NCBI GenBank assembly: GCA_964561705.1
Contig: CAZLQJ010000006.1
Span: forward strand, 1 to 41,519
Length of the DNA stretch: 41,519 nt
Source: HGM12587 sp964561705
GTDB lineage: Bacteria > Bacillota > Clostridia > Lachnospirales > Lachnospiraceae
Direction of reading: 5' to 3'
Positions 26,358 through 33,469 of the stretch are shown here, in pieces. The first letter of the stretch is position 1. Every line of letters begins with the position of its first letter. The notes below the pieces were generated by a model. That model did no database searches. It saw only the letters and a program-made list of their open reading frames with translations, and was not told where the DNA came from. The translations under genes and the position numbers were made by a program.

Positions 26358-26708
26358 ATGAGCATGGTAAATCTCATGAAAACAAGTGAAATACATGAAA
26401 TGTTCGAAGGATCAGCAGAAAAGCTTTACCGGTTATGGGAAGATACCGGTCAGACAGAAAGGCTGATCGGCAATCTGTCAGGAATGCAGAATGTACAAAG
26501 AAGGATGGAAGAAATCCTGGAGGATATGCAGCAGGAATATAGGGCATTGAAGCAGATGGAACAATGTTTGACAGATATGAGTGAAATCGTAGCAAGATAC
26601 GAAGAAATCATTGCGGATCATGTTGAAGAAACCAGGGAAGTTATTTCCCAGGAACGAAAAATCCAGAAAATCTATATTCCGGAGGAACTGCTGAAACGAT
26701 TAAGTTAG
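26358..26708 (+). CDS. Helical coiled-coil protein of unknown function
   Basis: I do not recognise this 116-residue protein. It is almost entirely helical and charged, with heptad-like stretches (MQNVQRRMEEILEDMQQEYRAL and VARYEEIIADHVEETREV regions), no TM helix and no W-x-G motif. It therefore resembles the small alpha-helical partner proteins found with T7SS substrates rather than a WXG100 protein itself. I chose ATG 26358 because AGGAGG lies 11 bases upstream; an ATG 6 bases later is the alternative. It is the first gene after the direct repeats and leads the run of five WXG100 genes, 11 bases before the first. Confidence 0.75.
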   Translation: MSMVNLMKTSEIHEMFEGSAEKLYRLWEDTGQTERLIGNLSGMQNVQRRMEEILEDMQQEYRALKQMEQCLTDMSEIVARYEEIIADHVEETREVISQERKIQKIYIPEELLKRLS

Positions 26709-26719
26709 GGGGCAAATGC

Positions 26720-27025
26720 ATGGCGATTACTTATGTGGAAGTAGAGACACAGCAGCTGAAGAGTGATACGAACGAATTGCTGGAAAAGAAAAAAAGGGCA
26801 GAAGATACCCTGAAAGAGTTGGAAGAAGAAATTTCAGAATTAAATGTAATGTGGAGTGGTAAAGCAAATCGTGCATTTAACCGGCAGTTTTATAAGGATG
26901 TAGAGTATATGAACAAGCTGCTGGGGAAAATGGGAAAACTTGCCGAATGCATGGAGTTTGCAGCAAATGAATATGTCAGGTGTGAAAATGAAGTCAAAGC
27001 TGCAGTCGAAAGCATCAAGGTATAG
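26720..27025 (+). CDS. WXG100-family protein 1
   Basis: This 101-residue helical hairpin protein has the turn motif W-S-G (VMWSGKANRAF) near the middle and a Y-x-x-x-E export motif (YVRCE) near the C-terminus. WXG100 proteins are small dimers exported by the EssC motor or fused to effectors as targeting parts. GGGGG precedes the ATG. It is the first of five adjacent family members that are clearly diverged from one another, so they may form distinct heterodimers. Confidence 0.92.
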   Translation: MAITYVEVETQQLKSDTNELLEKKKRAEDTLKELEEEISELNVMWSGKANRAFNRQFYKDVEYMNKLLGKMGKLAECMEFAANEYVRCENEVKAAVESIKV

Positions 27026-27042
27026 AGAAGGGAGATGGTTGA

Positions 27043-27384
27043 ATGTTGATAGGAACAAGTTTGCTGGATTTTTTTTCATCCCTGAAAGTGGATCCGGAAG
27101 TGATGTTTCAAAAATCAGCTGCAGTAGAGAGCAAGATCAGTCAGATGAAAGCGACCTTTGAAGATTTAGAAGTGACGGTAAATAAGACCAATCAATATTG
27201 GATCGGAGAAGCGGCAGATGCCCACAGAGAATTTTTTAACACTGCAAAACCGGAAATTGAAGAGATCCTGAAGCGTTTTTTGGAACATGCCAGAGAATTG
27301 GGAGAAATGGCATCTGCTTACACAGATACGGAAAAGAAAATTGTACAGATCTCAGAAGATTTACCAGCGGATGTGATCATATAG
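27043..27384 (+). CDS. WXG100-family protein 2, with DVII C-terminus
   Basis: This 113-residue member is slightly longer than usual because of an N-terminal extension (MLIGTSLLDFFSSL). The turn motif is W-I-G (QYWIGEAADAHREFF), and a Y-x-x-x-E motif (YTDTE) follows. It ends in LPADVII, nearly the same as the end of WXG100 protein 5 (LAGDVII), and the two also agree better with each other in the last 40 residues than with the rest. GGAGA-type ribosome site upstream. Confidence 0.92.
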   Translation: MLIGTSLLDFFSSLKVDPEVMFQKSAAVESKISQMKATFEDLEVTVNKTNQYWIGEAADAHREFFNTAKPEIEEILKRFLEHARELGEMASAYTDTEKKIVQISEDLPADVII

Positions 27385-27393
27385 GAGGAAAAG

Positions 27394-27708
27394 ATGAAAA
27401 CATTGTATTCCATCGAGTTTGATTTTCGGCAGGCAAAAAAAAGGGCAGAAGAATTGGAAACAATTGCGGCTGATATGAAAAAACTGGCGGATAGGGAATT
27501 AGAAGTTTCCTTACAGAATCTGTCCGGTGCCTGGAAGGGGGAGGCAGCACAGGCTTACCTGAGAAAAGGCTCAAAATTAAAAGAGAATATTTTAAAAACA
27601 TCCAATGATCTGAAGAAAACGGCAGCAACGATTCGCAGAGTAGCAAAAAGAACCTATGATGCAGAAAAAGCGGTTTATCAGATTGCCATGGATAGAAAAT
27701 ATAAATAA
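27394..27708 (+). CDS. WXG100-like protein 3, basic, without export motif
   Basis: This 104-residue helical hairpin has the turn W-K-G (GAWKGEAAQAYL). It differs from its neighbours in being very basic, especially in the C-terminal helix. It also lacks a clear Y-x-x-x-D/E motif: the two C-terminal tyrosines are followed at +4 by Lys and Met. It may be the non-signal partner of a heterodimer or remain inside the cell. AGGAGG precedes the ATG. Confidence 0.88.
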   Translation: MKTLYSIEFDFRQAKKRAEELETIAADMKKLADRELEVSLQNLSGAWKGEAAQAYLRKGSKLKENILKTSNDLKKTAATIRRVAKRTYDAEKAVYQIAMDRKYK

Positions 27709-27727
27709 ATTTTAGGAGGAAAGAAAA

Positions 27728-28030
27728 ATGGCAGAAATCAAAGTAACAGCAGCACAGTTAAAGGCAAAGGCGGAGGAACTTACCGGTTTGAATAATCAGT
27801 TAAAGACTAATGTAAACGAGCTGGAGTCGTGCGAACAGAATTTGTCAGCAATGTGGGAAGGTCAGGCAAAAGATGCATTTCATCAGGCCTTCAGCAATGA
27901 CAAGATCCAGATGACGAATTTCAGTACACTGATCGAAAAATATGTTTATACATTAACAGGAATTGCTGCAGAGTATCAACGAGTAGAAGCAATCAATACA
28001 GAAACAGCATCAACAAGAAATTACAACTAA
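27728..28030 (+). CDS. WXG100-family protein 4 (canonical)
   Basis: This 100-residue protein is the most typical EsxA-like member: AEIKVTAAQLKAKAEEL start, turn W-E-G (AMWEGQAKDAF), and Y-x-x-x-E (YQRVE) before a short disordered tail. AGGAGG lies upstream of the ATG. By family knowledge it is probably a secreted dimeric core substrate. Confidence 0.95.
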   Translation: MAEIKVTAAQLKAKAEELTGLNNQLKTNVNELESCEQNLSAMWEGQAKDAFHQAFSNDKIQMTNFSTLIEKYVYTLTGIAAEYQRVEAINTETASTRNYN

Positions 28031-28067
28031 ATTCGTTTGAAGAAGAACCGACGGAAGGAGAAAAAAT

Positions 28068-28382
28068 ATGGAAGGCACATTAAGAGTAACACCGGAACAG
28101 CTTGAGGCAGCAGCAGGAGAATTTTCTACGAAAGGAACAACCATTGGAAATCTTACATCAGAGATGACCCAGCTTGTAGAAGGATTGGCAAGTGTATGGG
28201 AAGGAGAAGCAGCAACTGCATATACAACGAAGTTCAGACAGTTGGATGATGATATTCAGAAAATGCTCCGTATGATCCAAGAACATTCCAATGATTTAAC
28301 AGAGATGGCAAGAGTTTACCGTGAAGCTGAGACAGCAAATCAGGATGAAATCGCAGGACTTGCAGGAGATGTAATTATCTAG
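28068..28382 (+). CDS. WXG100-family protein 5, with DVII C-terminus
   Basis: This 104-residue member has LRVTPEQLEAAA at the N-terminus, turn W-E-G (SVWEGEAATAY), Y-x-x-x-E (YREAE), and ends LAGDVII. The ending matches WXG100 protein 2. A GGAG ribosome site precedes the ATG. It closes the WXG100 run; a strong hairpin follows after 22 bases. Confidence 0.95.
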   Translation: MEGTLRVTPEQLEAAAGEFSTKGTTIGNLTSEMTQLVEGLASVWEGEAATAYTTKFRQLDDDIQKMLRMIQEHSNDLTEMARVYREAETANQDEIAGLAGDVII

Positions 28383-28404
28383 GCATTTGGGCTTTGATTA
28401 TGAT

Positions 28405-28438
28405 GAAAAGAAGTATCTTTCCAAAGGTACTTCTTTTC
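28405..28438. terminator. Long hairpin after the WXG100 genes
   Basis: A near-perfect stem of about 15 bp (GAAAAGAAGTA with TACTTCTTTTC, continued inward by CTT/AAG and a T-G wobble) has a small loop. The A and T runs are inside the stem, as in bidirectional terminators. It separates the five WXG100 genes from the effector-like group. Confidence 0.75.
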
Positions 28439-28502
28439 AGTCAACATTGGAAGAAGTTTTGTAGAAAAGAAAATATAGATCGGTGATCAGGAGAAACAGG
28501 CT

Positions 28503-29063
28503 ATGAAAAATAGACAGGGAATGCCGGTGAGAGAGTTAAAAGGATTTCGTAAACCGACAGCGGAAGAACAAAGAAAGATTTGCCATTTTATGGATCCGGT
28601 GCTTCGTCAGCGAAGAAAACAGATGAATGTATTTCGAACGGTCATTGCCTGCTTTTCAGCAGCGATGACTGCCAGTGTTGTACAGAAACTTCTATATGGA
28701 TTGGAACAAAATACACAGATTATAACGGAGGTTGTGATCACAGCAGTGTTCTGGGGCATTTTTATTGCTGTTCATAAAAGCATCTATACCAATAAATTGT
28801 TGAATCTAAGGATCAGAAATGGTCAGTATCAGGTGTTGGATTGCTTGTCTTATGAATATCACTATCATCAGGATCAAAACAGAACCGAAGGTTCTGTCAA
28901 AATACAGACTATGGAAGGTGTACTTTGTGAAGGAAATTTTGTAGTTGATATGGAAACTGCATTATTAAGTGAAAATGGAAAGATATTGCCATTGCTTTTG
29001 CTCTATGAGCCAGAAAGTAACGAAAGCAGGGTTTTCTCAGAAAAAATGCTAAATGGGGGATGA
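28503..29063 (+). CDS. Uncharacterised two-TM membrane protein
   Basis: I do not recognise this 186-residue protein. It has a basic cytosolic N-terminus, two TM helices (about 42-62 and 72-93), and a C-terminal domain of about 90 residues that looks beta-rich (NGQYQVLDCLSYEYHYH and VKIQTMEGVLCEGNFVVD regions). The even number of helices puts both ends in the cytosol. AGGAG lies before the ATG. It overlaps the frame of the next gene and directly precedes the candidate effector, so it could be an immunity protein or an effector-specific membrane factor. Both ideas are inference from position. Confidence 0.75.
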   Translation: MKNRQGMPVRELKGFRKPTAEEQRKICHFMDPVLRQRRKQMNVFRTVIACFSAAMTASVVQKLLYGLEQNTQIITEVVITAVFWGIFIAVHKSIYTNKLLNLRIRNGQYQVLDCLSYEYHYHQDQNRTEGSVKIQTMEGVLCEGNFVVDMETALLSENGKILPLLLLYEPESNESRVFSEKMLNGG

Positions 29064-29067
29064 AAAA

Positions 29068-30168
29068 TTGAAACAAGTAATAAATATCAATCAAATGTTT
29101 CAACATTCCAATGAATTTGAAGTGTACAAGGGAATTTTGCAGGGACATAAGGATGCATTGGATGGAATCTGTGTGAAAGACTGGATGGTCAAAAAATCTT
29201 TGAAAAAGATCAGTGGTGTTATGGATGAAGAAATCAGACAGCTGCAGAATATGTCACAGATATTGGAATATGGATGTCAGTTATATCAAAAATGTGAAGA
29301 AAATCTGGCACAAATGACATGTCAGCCTCTGGAATATGACCATGAAGATGGAGCTTCTGAAGACAGTAAAGAACATATATGGGACTATATCCAGTGGAAG
29401 GATCTTGTGAAAATCATAGGTGGTTTGGAAGGCATCGGAAGCGGGCTGGCAATCGGACTAAACTATTGGACAGTGGAGCGTAATGCAAAAAATGATGTAG
29501 GAACATTGAAATATATGACAAGTGCGATAGGTAAAATTGCCGGAGCAATCGGAAAAATTGCAGAAGGAAAGATTGAAGTAAATTGGCAAAAATGGATTGG
29601 ACTTAATGACGCTTTTGAAAAAATAGACCCAAGCAGCTTTGGAAAGGCGGTAAAATCAAGTTTTGCAAAAGAGTTAGATAATCTGAAATTTGCAAAGAGT
29701 GAAGGTGCTGCTGGTAAGGTGAAAACTGCCACAAAATGGGCAGGATATGCGTTAACATTTGCTTCCAATTATATAGAAAATCAGGAAGAACGTAAAGAAG
29801 ATGGTATCAGTAAGGCACGCGTATGGGCGGAAACTGGAATTGAGACGGCTACAGATATTTTGCTTGGTATGGGTGGAACGGCTGTAGTAAGCGGTGCCGT
29901 TGCAGCAGCAGGTATCACCGCAGGAGTACCGGCAATTGTAATAGGTGGAGCAGGAGCAGCGGTAGTTGTCGGAGCAAATGCAGTCTGCAAATGGGCTACA
30001 GGAGGTAGAGATATCGGTGAGGTAGTCGCAGATGCCGTGTGTGATGTTACCAAGGATGTCGTATTGGAAAACCTTGGGGAACTGGGCAGGGGCGCAGCCC
30101 GGATTACGAATCAGTTTAAAGCAGCATTTTCCGCACCGTGGAAATCCATATGCGGTGCATTTTCATAA
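29068..30168 (+). CDS. Candidate T7SS effector: WXG100-like N-terminus and glycine-zipper hydrophobic C-terminus
   Basis: This protein has about 366 residues. The first 95 form a helical hairpin with a Trp at the turn (KDWMVKKSL) and a Y-x-x-x-E motif (YQKCE) after the second helix, as in WXG100/LXG export domains. The middle is helical with hydrophobic Gly-rich stretches. Around residues 265-315 is a long Gly/Ala/Val segment (GMGGTAVVSGAVAAAG, GGAGAAVVVGA) that could insert in membranes as a glycine zipper, as in known membrane-depolarising T7SS toxins. I chose TTG 29068 because GGGGGA is 7 bases upstream; ATG 29053 is in frame but lacks a site. A DUF4176 gene follows, which is common beside T7SS effectors. 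The toxin role is inferred. Confidence 0.7.
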   Translation: MKQVININQMFQHSNEFEVYKGILQGHKDALDGICVKDWMVKKSLKKISGVMDEEIRQLQNMSQILEYGCQLYQKCEENLAQMTCQPLEYDHEDGASEDSKEHIWDYIQWKDLVKIIGGLEGIGSGLAIGLNYWTVERNAKNDVGTLKYMTSAIGKIAGAIGKIAEGKIEVNWQKWIGLNDAFEKIDPSSFGKAVKSSFAKELDNLKFAKSEGAAGKVKTATKWAGYALTFASNYIENQEERKEDGISKARVWAETGIETATDILLGMGGTAVVSGAVAAAGITAGVPAIVIGGAGAAVVVGANAVCKWATGGRDIGEVVADAVCDVTKDVVLENLGELGRGAARITNQFKAAFSAPWKSICGAFS

Positions 30169-30191
30169 AGTAGGATTTGGAGGAAAAGAGA

Positions 30192-30461
30192 ATGGAAGTA
30201 AAAGGATTATTACCAATTGGGAGTATTGTTTTATTAAAAGAGGGAAAAAAGAAACTGATGATCTTCGGTGTGAAACAGATGGATAGCGATGTTCAGGAGG
30301 AATATGATTATATCGGTGTTTTGTATCCGGAAGGAAATATCGGGATAGAAGGACAGTATCTGTTTAATCACGAAAGTATCGATCAGGTATTTTTCAGAGG
30401 TTATGAAGATGAGGAAAGAGAATCATTTCTCGATCATCTGGAAAAATTTTATGAAAAATAA
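30192..30461 (+). CDS. DUF4176 family protein
   Basis: This 89-residue soluble protein has the DUF4176 pattern: LLPIGSIVLLKEGKKKLMI at the start, YDYIGVLYPEG in the middle, LFNHESID and a C-terminal acidic helix. The family is small and is often encoded with T7SS substrates; its molecular role is not settled, with chaperone or immunity-related roles possible. I chose ATG 30192 because GGAGG is 8 bases upstream; TTG 30177 is also in frame. It is the last gene of the secretion locus, before a terminator. Confidence 0.85.
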   Translation: MEVKGLLPIGSIVLLKEGKKKLMIFGVKQMDSDVQEEYDYIGVLYPEGNIGIEGQYLFNHESIDQVFFRGYEDEERESFLDHLEKFYEK

Positions 30462-30558
30462 ATTCCAGATGTTTTATGAAATATAGAGAAAAACAAAGGA
30501 TAGATATCAAATTATATATTTTCATAAGAGAAAGACTTTGTTCAACAAATGACGGAGT

Positions 30559-30602
30559 GCCGCAAAATAACTGTTTTTGGTGTTATTTTGCGGTATTTTT
30601 CG
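30559..30602 (+). terminator. Rho-independent terminator ending the T7SS-like locus
   Basis: CCGCAAAATAAC (30560-30571) pairs perfectly with GTTATTTTGCGG (30582-30593) around a 10-base loop and is followed by TATTTTTC. This is a textbook intrinsic terminator. The flanking AT-rich bases from 30462 to 30558 hold no gene that I can see. Confidence 0.92.
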
Positions 30603-30643
30603 TTCTGTGAAAGAAGAGGATTTTTCTTCCCTAAAAAAAGTCC

Positions 30644-30673
30644 TAGCCAATTTCCGTGATTATGAGGTATGAT
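30644..30673 (+). promoter_or_regulatory. Likely sigma-70 promoter of the GH13 operon
   Basis: TAGCCA (30644-30649) and TATGAT (30668-30673) are 18 bases apart, with a good -10 and a fair -35. Transcription would begin near 30680, about 55 bases before the GH13 start codon. Confidence 0.45.
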
Positions 30674-30735
30674 AAAAGAGGAATAGTTTCGAATAATGTA
30701 GGATTGTTCACACGAAAAAAGAGAGGGCTGAAGAT

Positions 30736-32538
30736 ATGAGACTGGGAGTTCGCAAAATACAAAAAGGGTATCAGTTTACTTTTGCGTCAGCAAATGGAGA
30801 GCCGTGTACCCTGCTTTTATACAGAAAGGGAGAATCGGAACCGGAATTTCGAATCCCGATGAAACGTGCAATGGGAGATCTTTATACAGCTGTAGCAGAA
30901 AAGATCAATGCACGGAATTATGAATATGTATATCAGGTAGGAGAAAAGCTGGTCCCGGATCCATATGCCATAGGTATTACAGGAAAGAAAAAGTTTGGTG
31001 AGCAGATTGATCCGGGAAAACTTCGATGTATGTTTGGAAGTATGGATTATGATTGGGAGAATGACAGACATCCGGAAATCCCTTTGCATGAATCTTTGAT
31101 CTATTGTACCCATTTGCGTGGTTATACCATGGACAAATCCTCCAGGGTACGTGCCAAAGGTACATTTCGGGGAATGATGGAGAAAATCCCGTATCTGGTT
31201 TCTTTAGGGGTTCAACAGCTGGAATTAATGCCGGTATATGAATTTGAAGAATTTCCGCGCCCAAAGTCAAAAACGGGCATGTATGAAAGAGAAGTTCCGG
31301 AACATGTACTGCGCTTAAATTACTGGGGGTACACAGAAGGGTTTTATTTTGCACCGAAAAGCAGTTATGCCCATGGAAAAGATGCTTCCAGGGAACTGAA
31401 AGATCTGGTCAAGGCACTTCATAAAGCGGGGATTGAATTGATTTTGGAATTTTATTTTGAAGAAGATACGGCACCGCATTTCATCCTGGATTGTATCAAA
31501 TTCTGGGTAGAAGAATATCACATTGATGGAGTTCATATCAACCGGAATGCTGTCCCGATGAAAAGTATTGTAATGGAGCCGTCCTTAAAAACCACAAAAA
31601 TTTTTACGGAATATTTTGATCCGTCAGAACTTTTGGAGGAGACGAGAAATCCGCAAAGAAAGCATCTGGCAGAATATCATGACGGATTTTTAATTGATGC
31701 CAGAAGACTTTTGAAAGGAGAAGAGGATGTGCTTCGATCCTTTGCAGAAAGAACCAGAAAAAATCCGGAATTTTATGGGGTTGTCAATTATATGGCAAAT
31801 CACAATGGTTTTACAATGATGGACATGGTTTCCTATGATGAAAAACATAATGAAGCCAATGGGGAAAACAATAAAGACGGCAGTGAATATAATTTTAGCT
31901 GGAATTGCGGTGTGGAGGGAGCGTCAAAGAAAAAATCCGTGCTCCAGCTACGTTCCAGACAGCTTCGCAATGCATTTGCCATGGTCATGCTTGCCCAGGG
32001 GATCCCATTGATCTATGGTGGAGATGAATTTGGAAATTCCCAACAGGGAAATAACAATGTATACGGTCAGGATAATGAGCTTTCCTGGATCCAGTGGAAT
32101 ACAACGAAAGGTGCAAAAGATCTGCAGGAATACGTGAAGATGCTGATACAATTCCGAAAGAGCCACGGTGTATTTCATGCCCCGAAGGAAGCGTCGCAGT
32201 CGGATCACAAATCAACAGGAATCCCGGATCTTTCCTATCATGGAGAAAGTGCCTGGTATGGAGGATTTGAGGCATACAGAAGGCACATTGGAATGATGTA
32301 TGGCAATGCCTATGCGGAAAATGAAAAAAATCCAATTTATGTTGCATACAATCTTCATCAGGCAGAACATGAATTTGGACTTCCGATCCTGAAAAAGGGC
32401 GGTACATGGAAGATCATCTTTCAAACCGGAGAGGAAAACGGAAACTTTACACCGGAAGGAGTGGAAATTCCGGATCAGCGCGTGCTGAAACTTACAGGAA
32501 GAAGTATTTGTGTGTTAGAAGGAATGACAGATGAATAA
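30736..32538 (+). CDS. GH13 isoamylase/GlgX-type protein with substituted catalytic residues
   Basis: This 600-residue protein has the layout of glycogen-debranching GH13 enzymes: an N-terminal beta domain (1-110), a barrel with family landmarks (LGVQQLELMPVYEF, NYWGYTEGFYF, HNEANGENN, IPLIYGGDEFGNSQQGNNN) and a C-terminal beta domain. However, region II reads DGVHINRNA, with Asn269 where the nucleophile Asp belongs. Region IV reads ANHNGFT, with Asn357 in place of the conserved His-Asp aspartate. Glu281 (VMEP) may be the retained acid/base, though its spacing to Asn269 is short. The enzyme is probably inactive or altered, perhaps a glucan-binding protein. It has its own promoter and overlaps the next gene by 8 bases. 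Confidence 0.88.
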   Translation: MRLGVRKIQKGYQFTFASANGEPCTLLLYRKGESEPEFRIPMKRAMGDLYTAVAEKINARNYEYVYQVGEKLVPDPYAIGITGKKKFGEQIDPGKLRCMFGSMDYDWENDRHPEIPLHESLIYCTHLRGYTMDKSSRVRAKGTFRGMMEKIPYLVSLGVQQLELMPVYEFEEFPRPKSKTGMYEREVPEHVLRLNYWGYTEGFYFAPKSSYAHGKDASRELKDLVKALHKAGIELILEFYFEEDTAPHFILDCIKFWVEEYHIDGVHINRNAVPMKSIVMEPSLKTTKIFTEYFDPSELLEETRNPQRKHLAEYHDGFLIDARRLLKGEEDVLRSFAERTRKNPEFYGVVNYMANHNGFTMMDMVSYDEKHNEANGENNKDGSEYNFSWNCGVEGASKKKSVLQLRSRQLRNAFAMVMLAQGIPLIYGGDEFGNSQQGNNNVYGQDNELSWIQWNTTKGAKDLQEYVKMLIQFRKSHGVFHAPKEASQSDHKSTGIPDLSYHGESAWYGGFEAYRRHIGMMYGNAYAENEKNPIYVAYNLHQAEHEFGLPILKKGGTWKIIFQTGEENGNFTPEGVEIPDQRVLKLTGRSICVLEGMTDE

Positions 32539-33121
32539 GATACTTGGACACTTTAAGACGATAACGACGCATAAGCTGGTTGTTATGAGAGAATGTTTTA
32601 AGATTGGATTATACAAACAGGGATTTTTACATGATCTGTCCAAATATAGTCCGTCAGAATTTATTGTGGGCTGCAGGTATTATCAGGGAACGGAAAGCCC
32701 GCATCACAAAGAAAGAGCCACCAGGGGATATTCCTCAGCGTGGCTTCATCACAAAGGAAGAAATAAACATCATTTTGAATATTGGATTGATTACAGTATG
32801 GATCCGAACAAAGGTCTGGAGGGCACAAAAATGCCGCCGAACTATGTGGCAGAGATGATGATGGATCGGATTGCAGCATCCAAGGTATATAATCGGGGAA
32901 AATATAACGATCACATGCCTTTGGAATATTATGAAAAAGGAAAGCATGTCTATATGATCCATCCGCAGACCAGAGCACTTTTAGAATATCTCCTTCACAT
33001 GCTGGACGAGCAGGGAGAAGAAGTTTTGTTTGCATATATTCGAAAAAATCTTGTAGGAAAGAAGGAATATCCGCAGATCATTGAGAAGATCTGTCCGGGA
33101 GAAAACTATGAAATACATTAA
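32531..33121 (+). CDS. DUF5662 family protein
   Basis: This 196-residue soluble protein matches the DUF5662 pattern seen in Firmicutes. Conserved points are HDLSKYSPSEF near the N-terminus, then an HHKGRNKHHFEYW cluster, and a C-terminal helix with HPQTRALLEYLLHML. The many His and Asp residues suggest a metal site, perhaps of HD type, but no activity is known. It overlaps the GH13 gene by 8 bases and the LrgA-like gene by 14, so it is co-transcribed with both. No link between the functions is evident. Confidence 0.8.
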   Translation: MNKILGHFKTITTHKLVVMRECFKIGLYKQGFLHDLSKYSPSEFIVGCRYYQGTESPHHKERATRGYSSAWLHHKGRNKHHFEYWIDYSMDPNKGLEGTKMPPNYVAEMMMDRIAASKVYNRGKYNDHMPLEYYEKGKHVYMIHPQTRALLEYLLHMLDEQGEEVLFAYIRKNLVGKKEYPQIIEKICPGENYEIH

Positions 33122-33467
33122 ACAATTTGCAATCATCGCACTTATGACATTTTTGGGAGAAGTTCTGAATCTCCTGCTGCCATTGCCGGTGCCGGCAAGC
33201 ATTTATGGAATGATCCTTTTATTTTTAAGCCTTCAGACGGGAATTTTGAAGCTTTCCCAGATTGAGGAAACCGCGGATCTTTTACTTGGCGTGATGCCGA
33301 TCTTTTTTATCTCACCGACAGTTAGTCTGATGAGCAGTATCGGTGCCATCAAAGACAGCTTGGCAGGTGTTTTCATCATCTGCATCCTGTCCACAGCCAT
33401 TGTTATGGTAGTGACGGGACTGGTATCTCAAGCGGTGATCCGTCATGACCGAAAGGAGAAAAAATAG
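33108..33467 (+). CDS. lrgA: LrgA/CidA family holin-like protein
   Basis: This 119-residue protein has four hydrophobic segments, as in the LrgA/CidA family, with the conserved PLPVPASIYGMILLF and an ADLLLGVMPIFFISP stretch. Family members are holin-like membrane proteins linked to murein hydrolase control and, in some bacteria, pyruvate uptake with LrgB. I chose ATG 33108 because GGGAG is about 7 bases upstream and the family starts here; a longer frame begins at 33081. It directly precedes lrgB. Confidence 0.9.
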   Translation: MKYIKQFAIIALMTFLGEVLNLLLPLPVPASIYGMILLFLSLQTGILKLSQIEETADLLLGVMPIFFISPTVSLMSSIGAIKDSLAGVFIICILSTAIVMVVTGLVSQAVIRHDRKEKK

Positions 33468-33469
33468 CA

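Noticed and set aside
28950..28967. ETALL motif in the two-TM protein as a sixth phosphorylation site
   Set aside because: Unlike the other five T-x-x-L sites it lies in what looks like a folded strand region rather than a flexible linker, so a chance match is likely.
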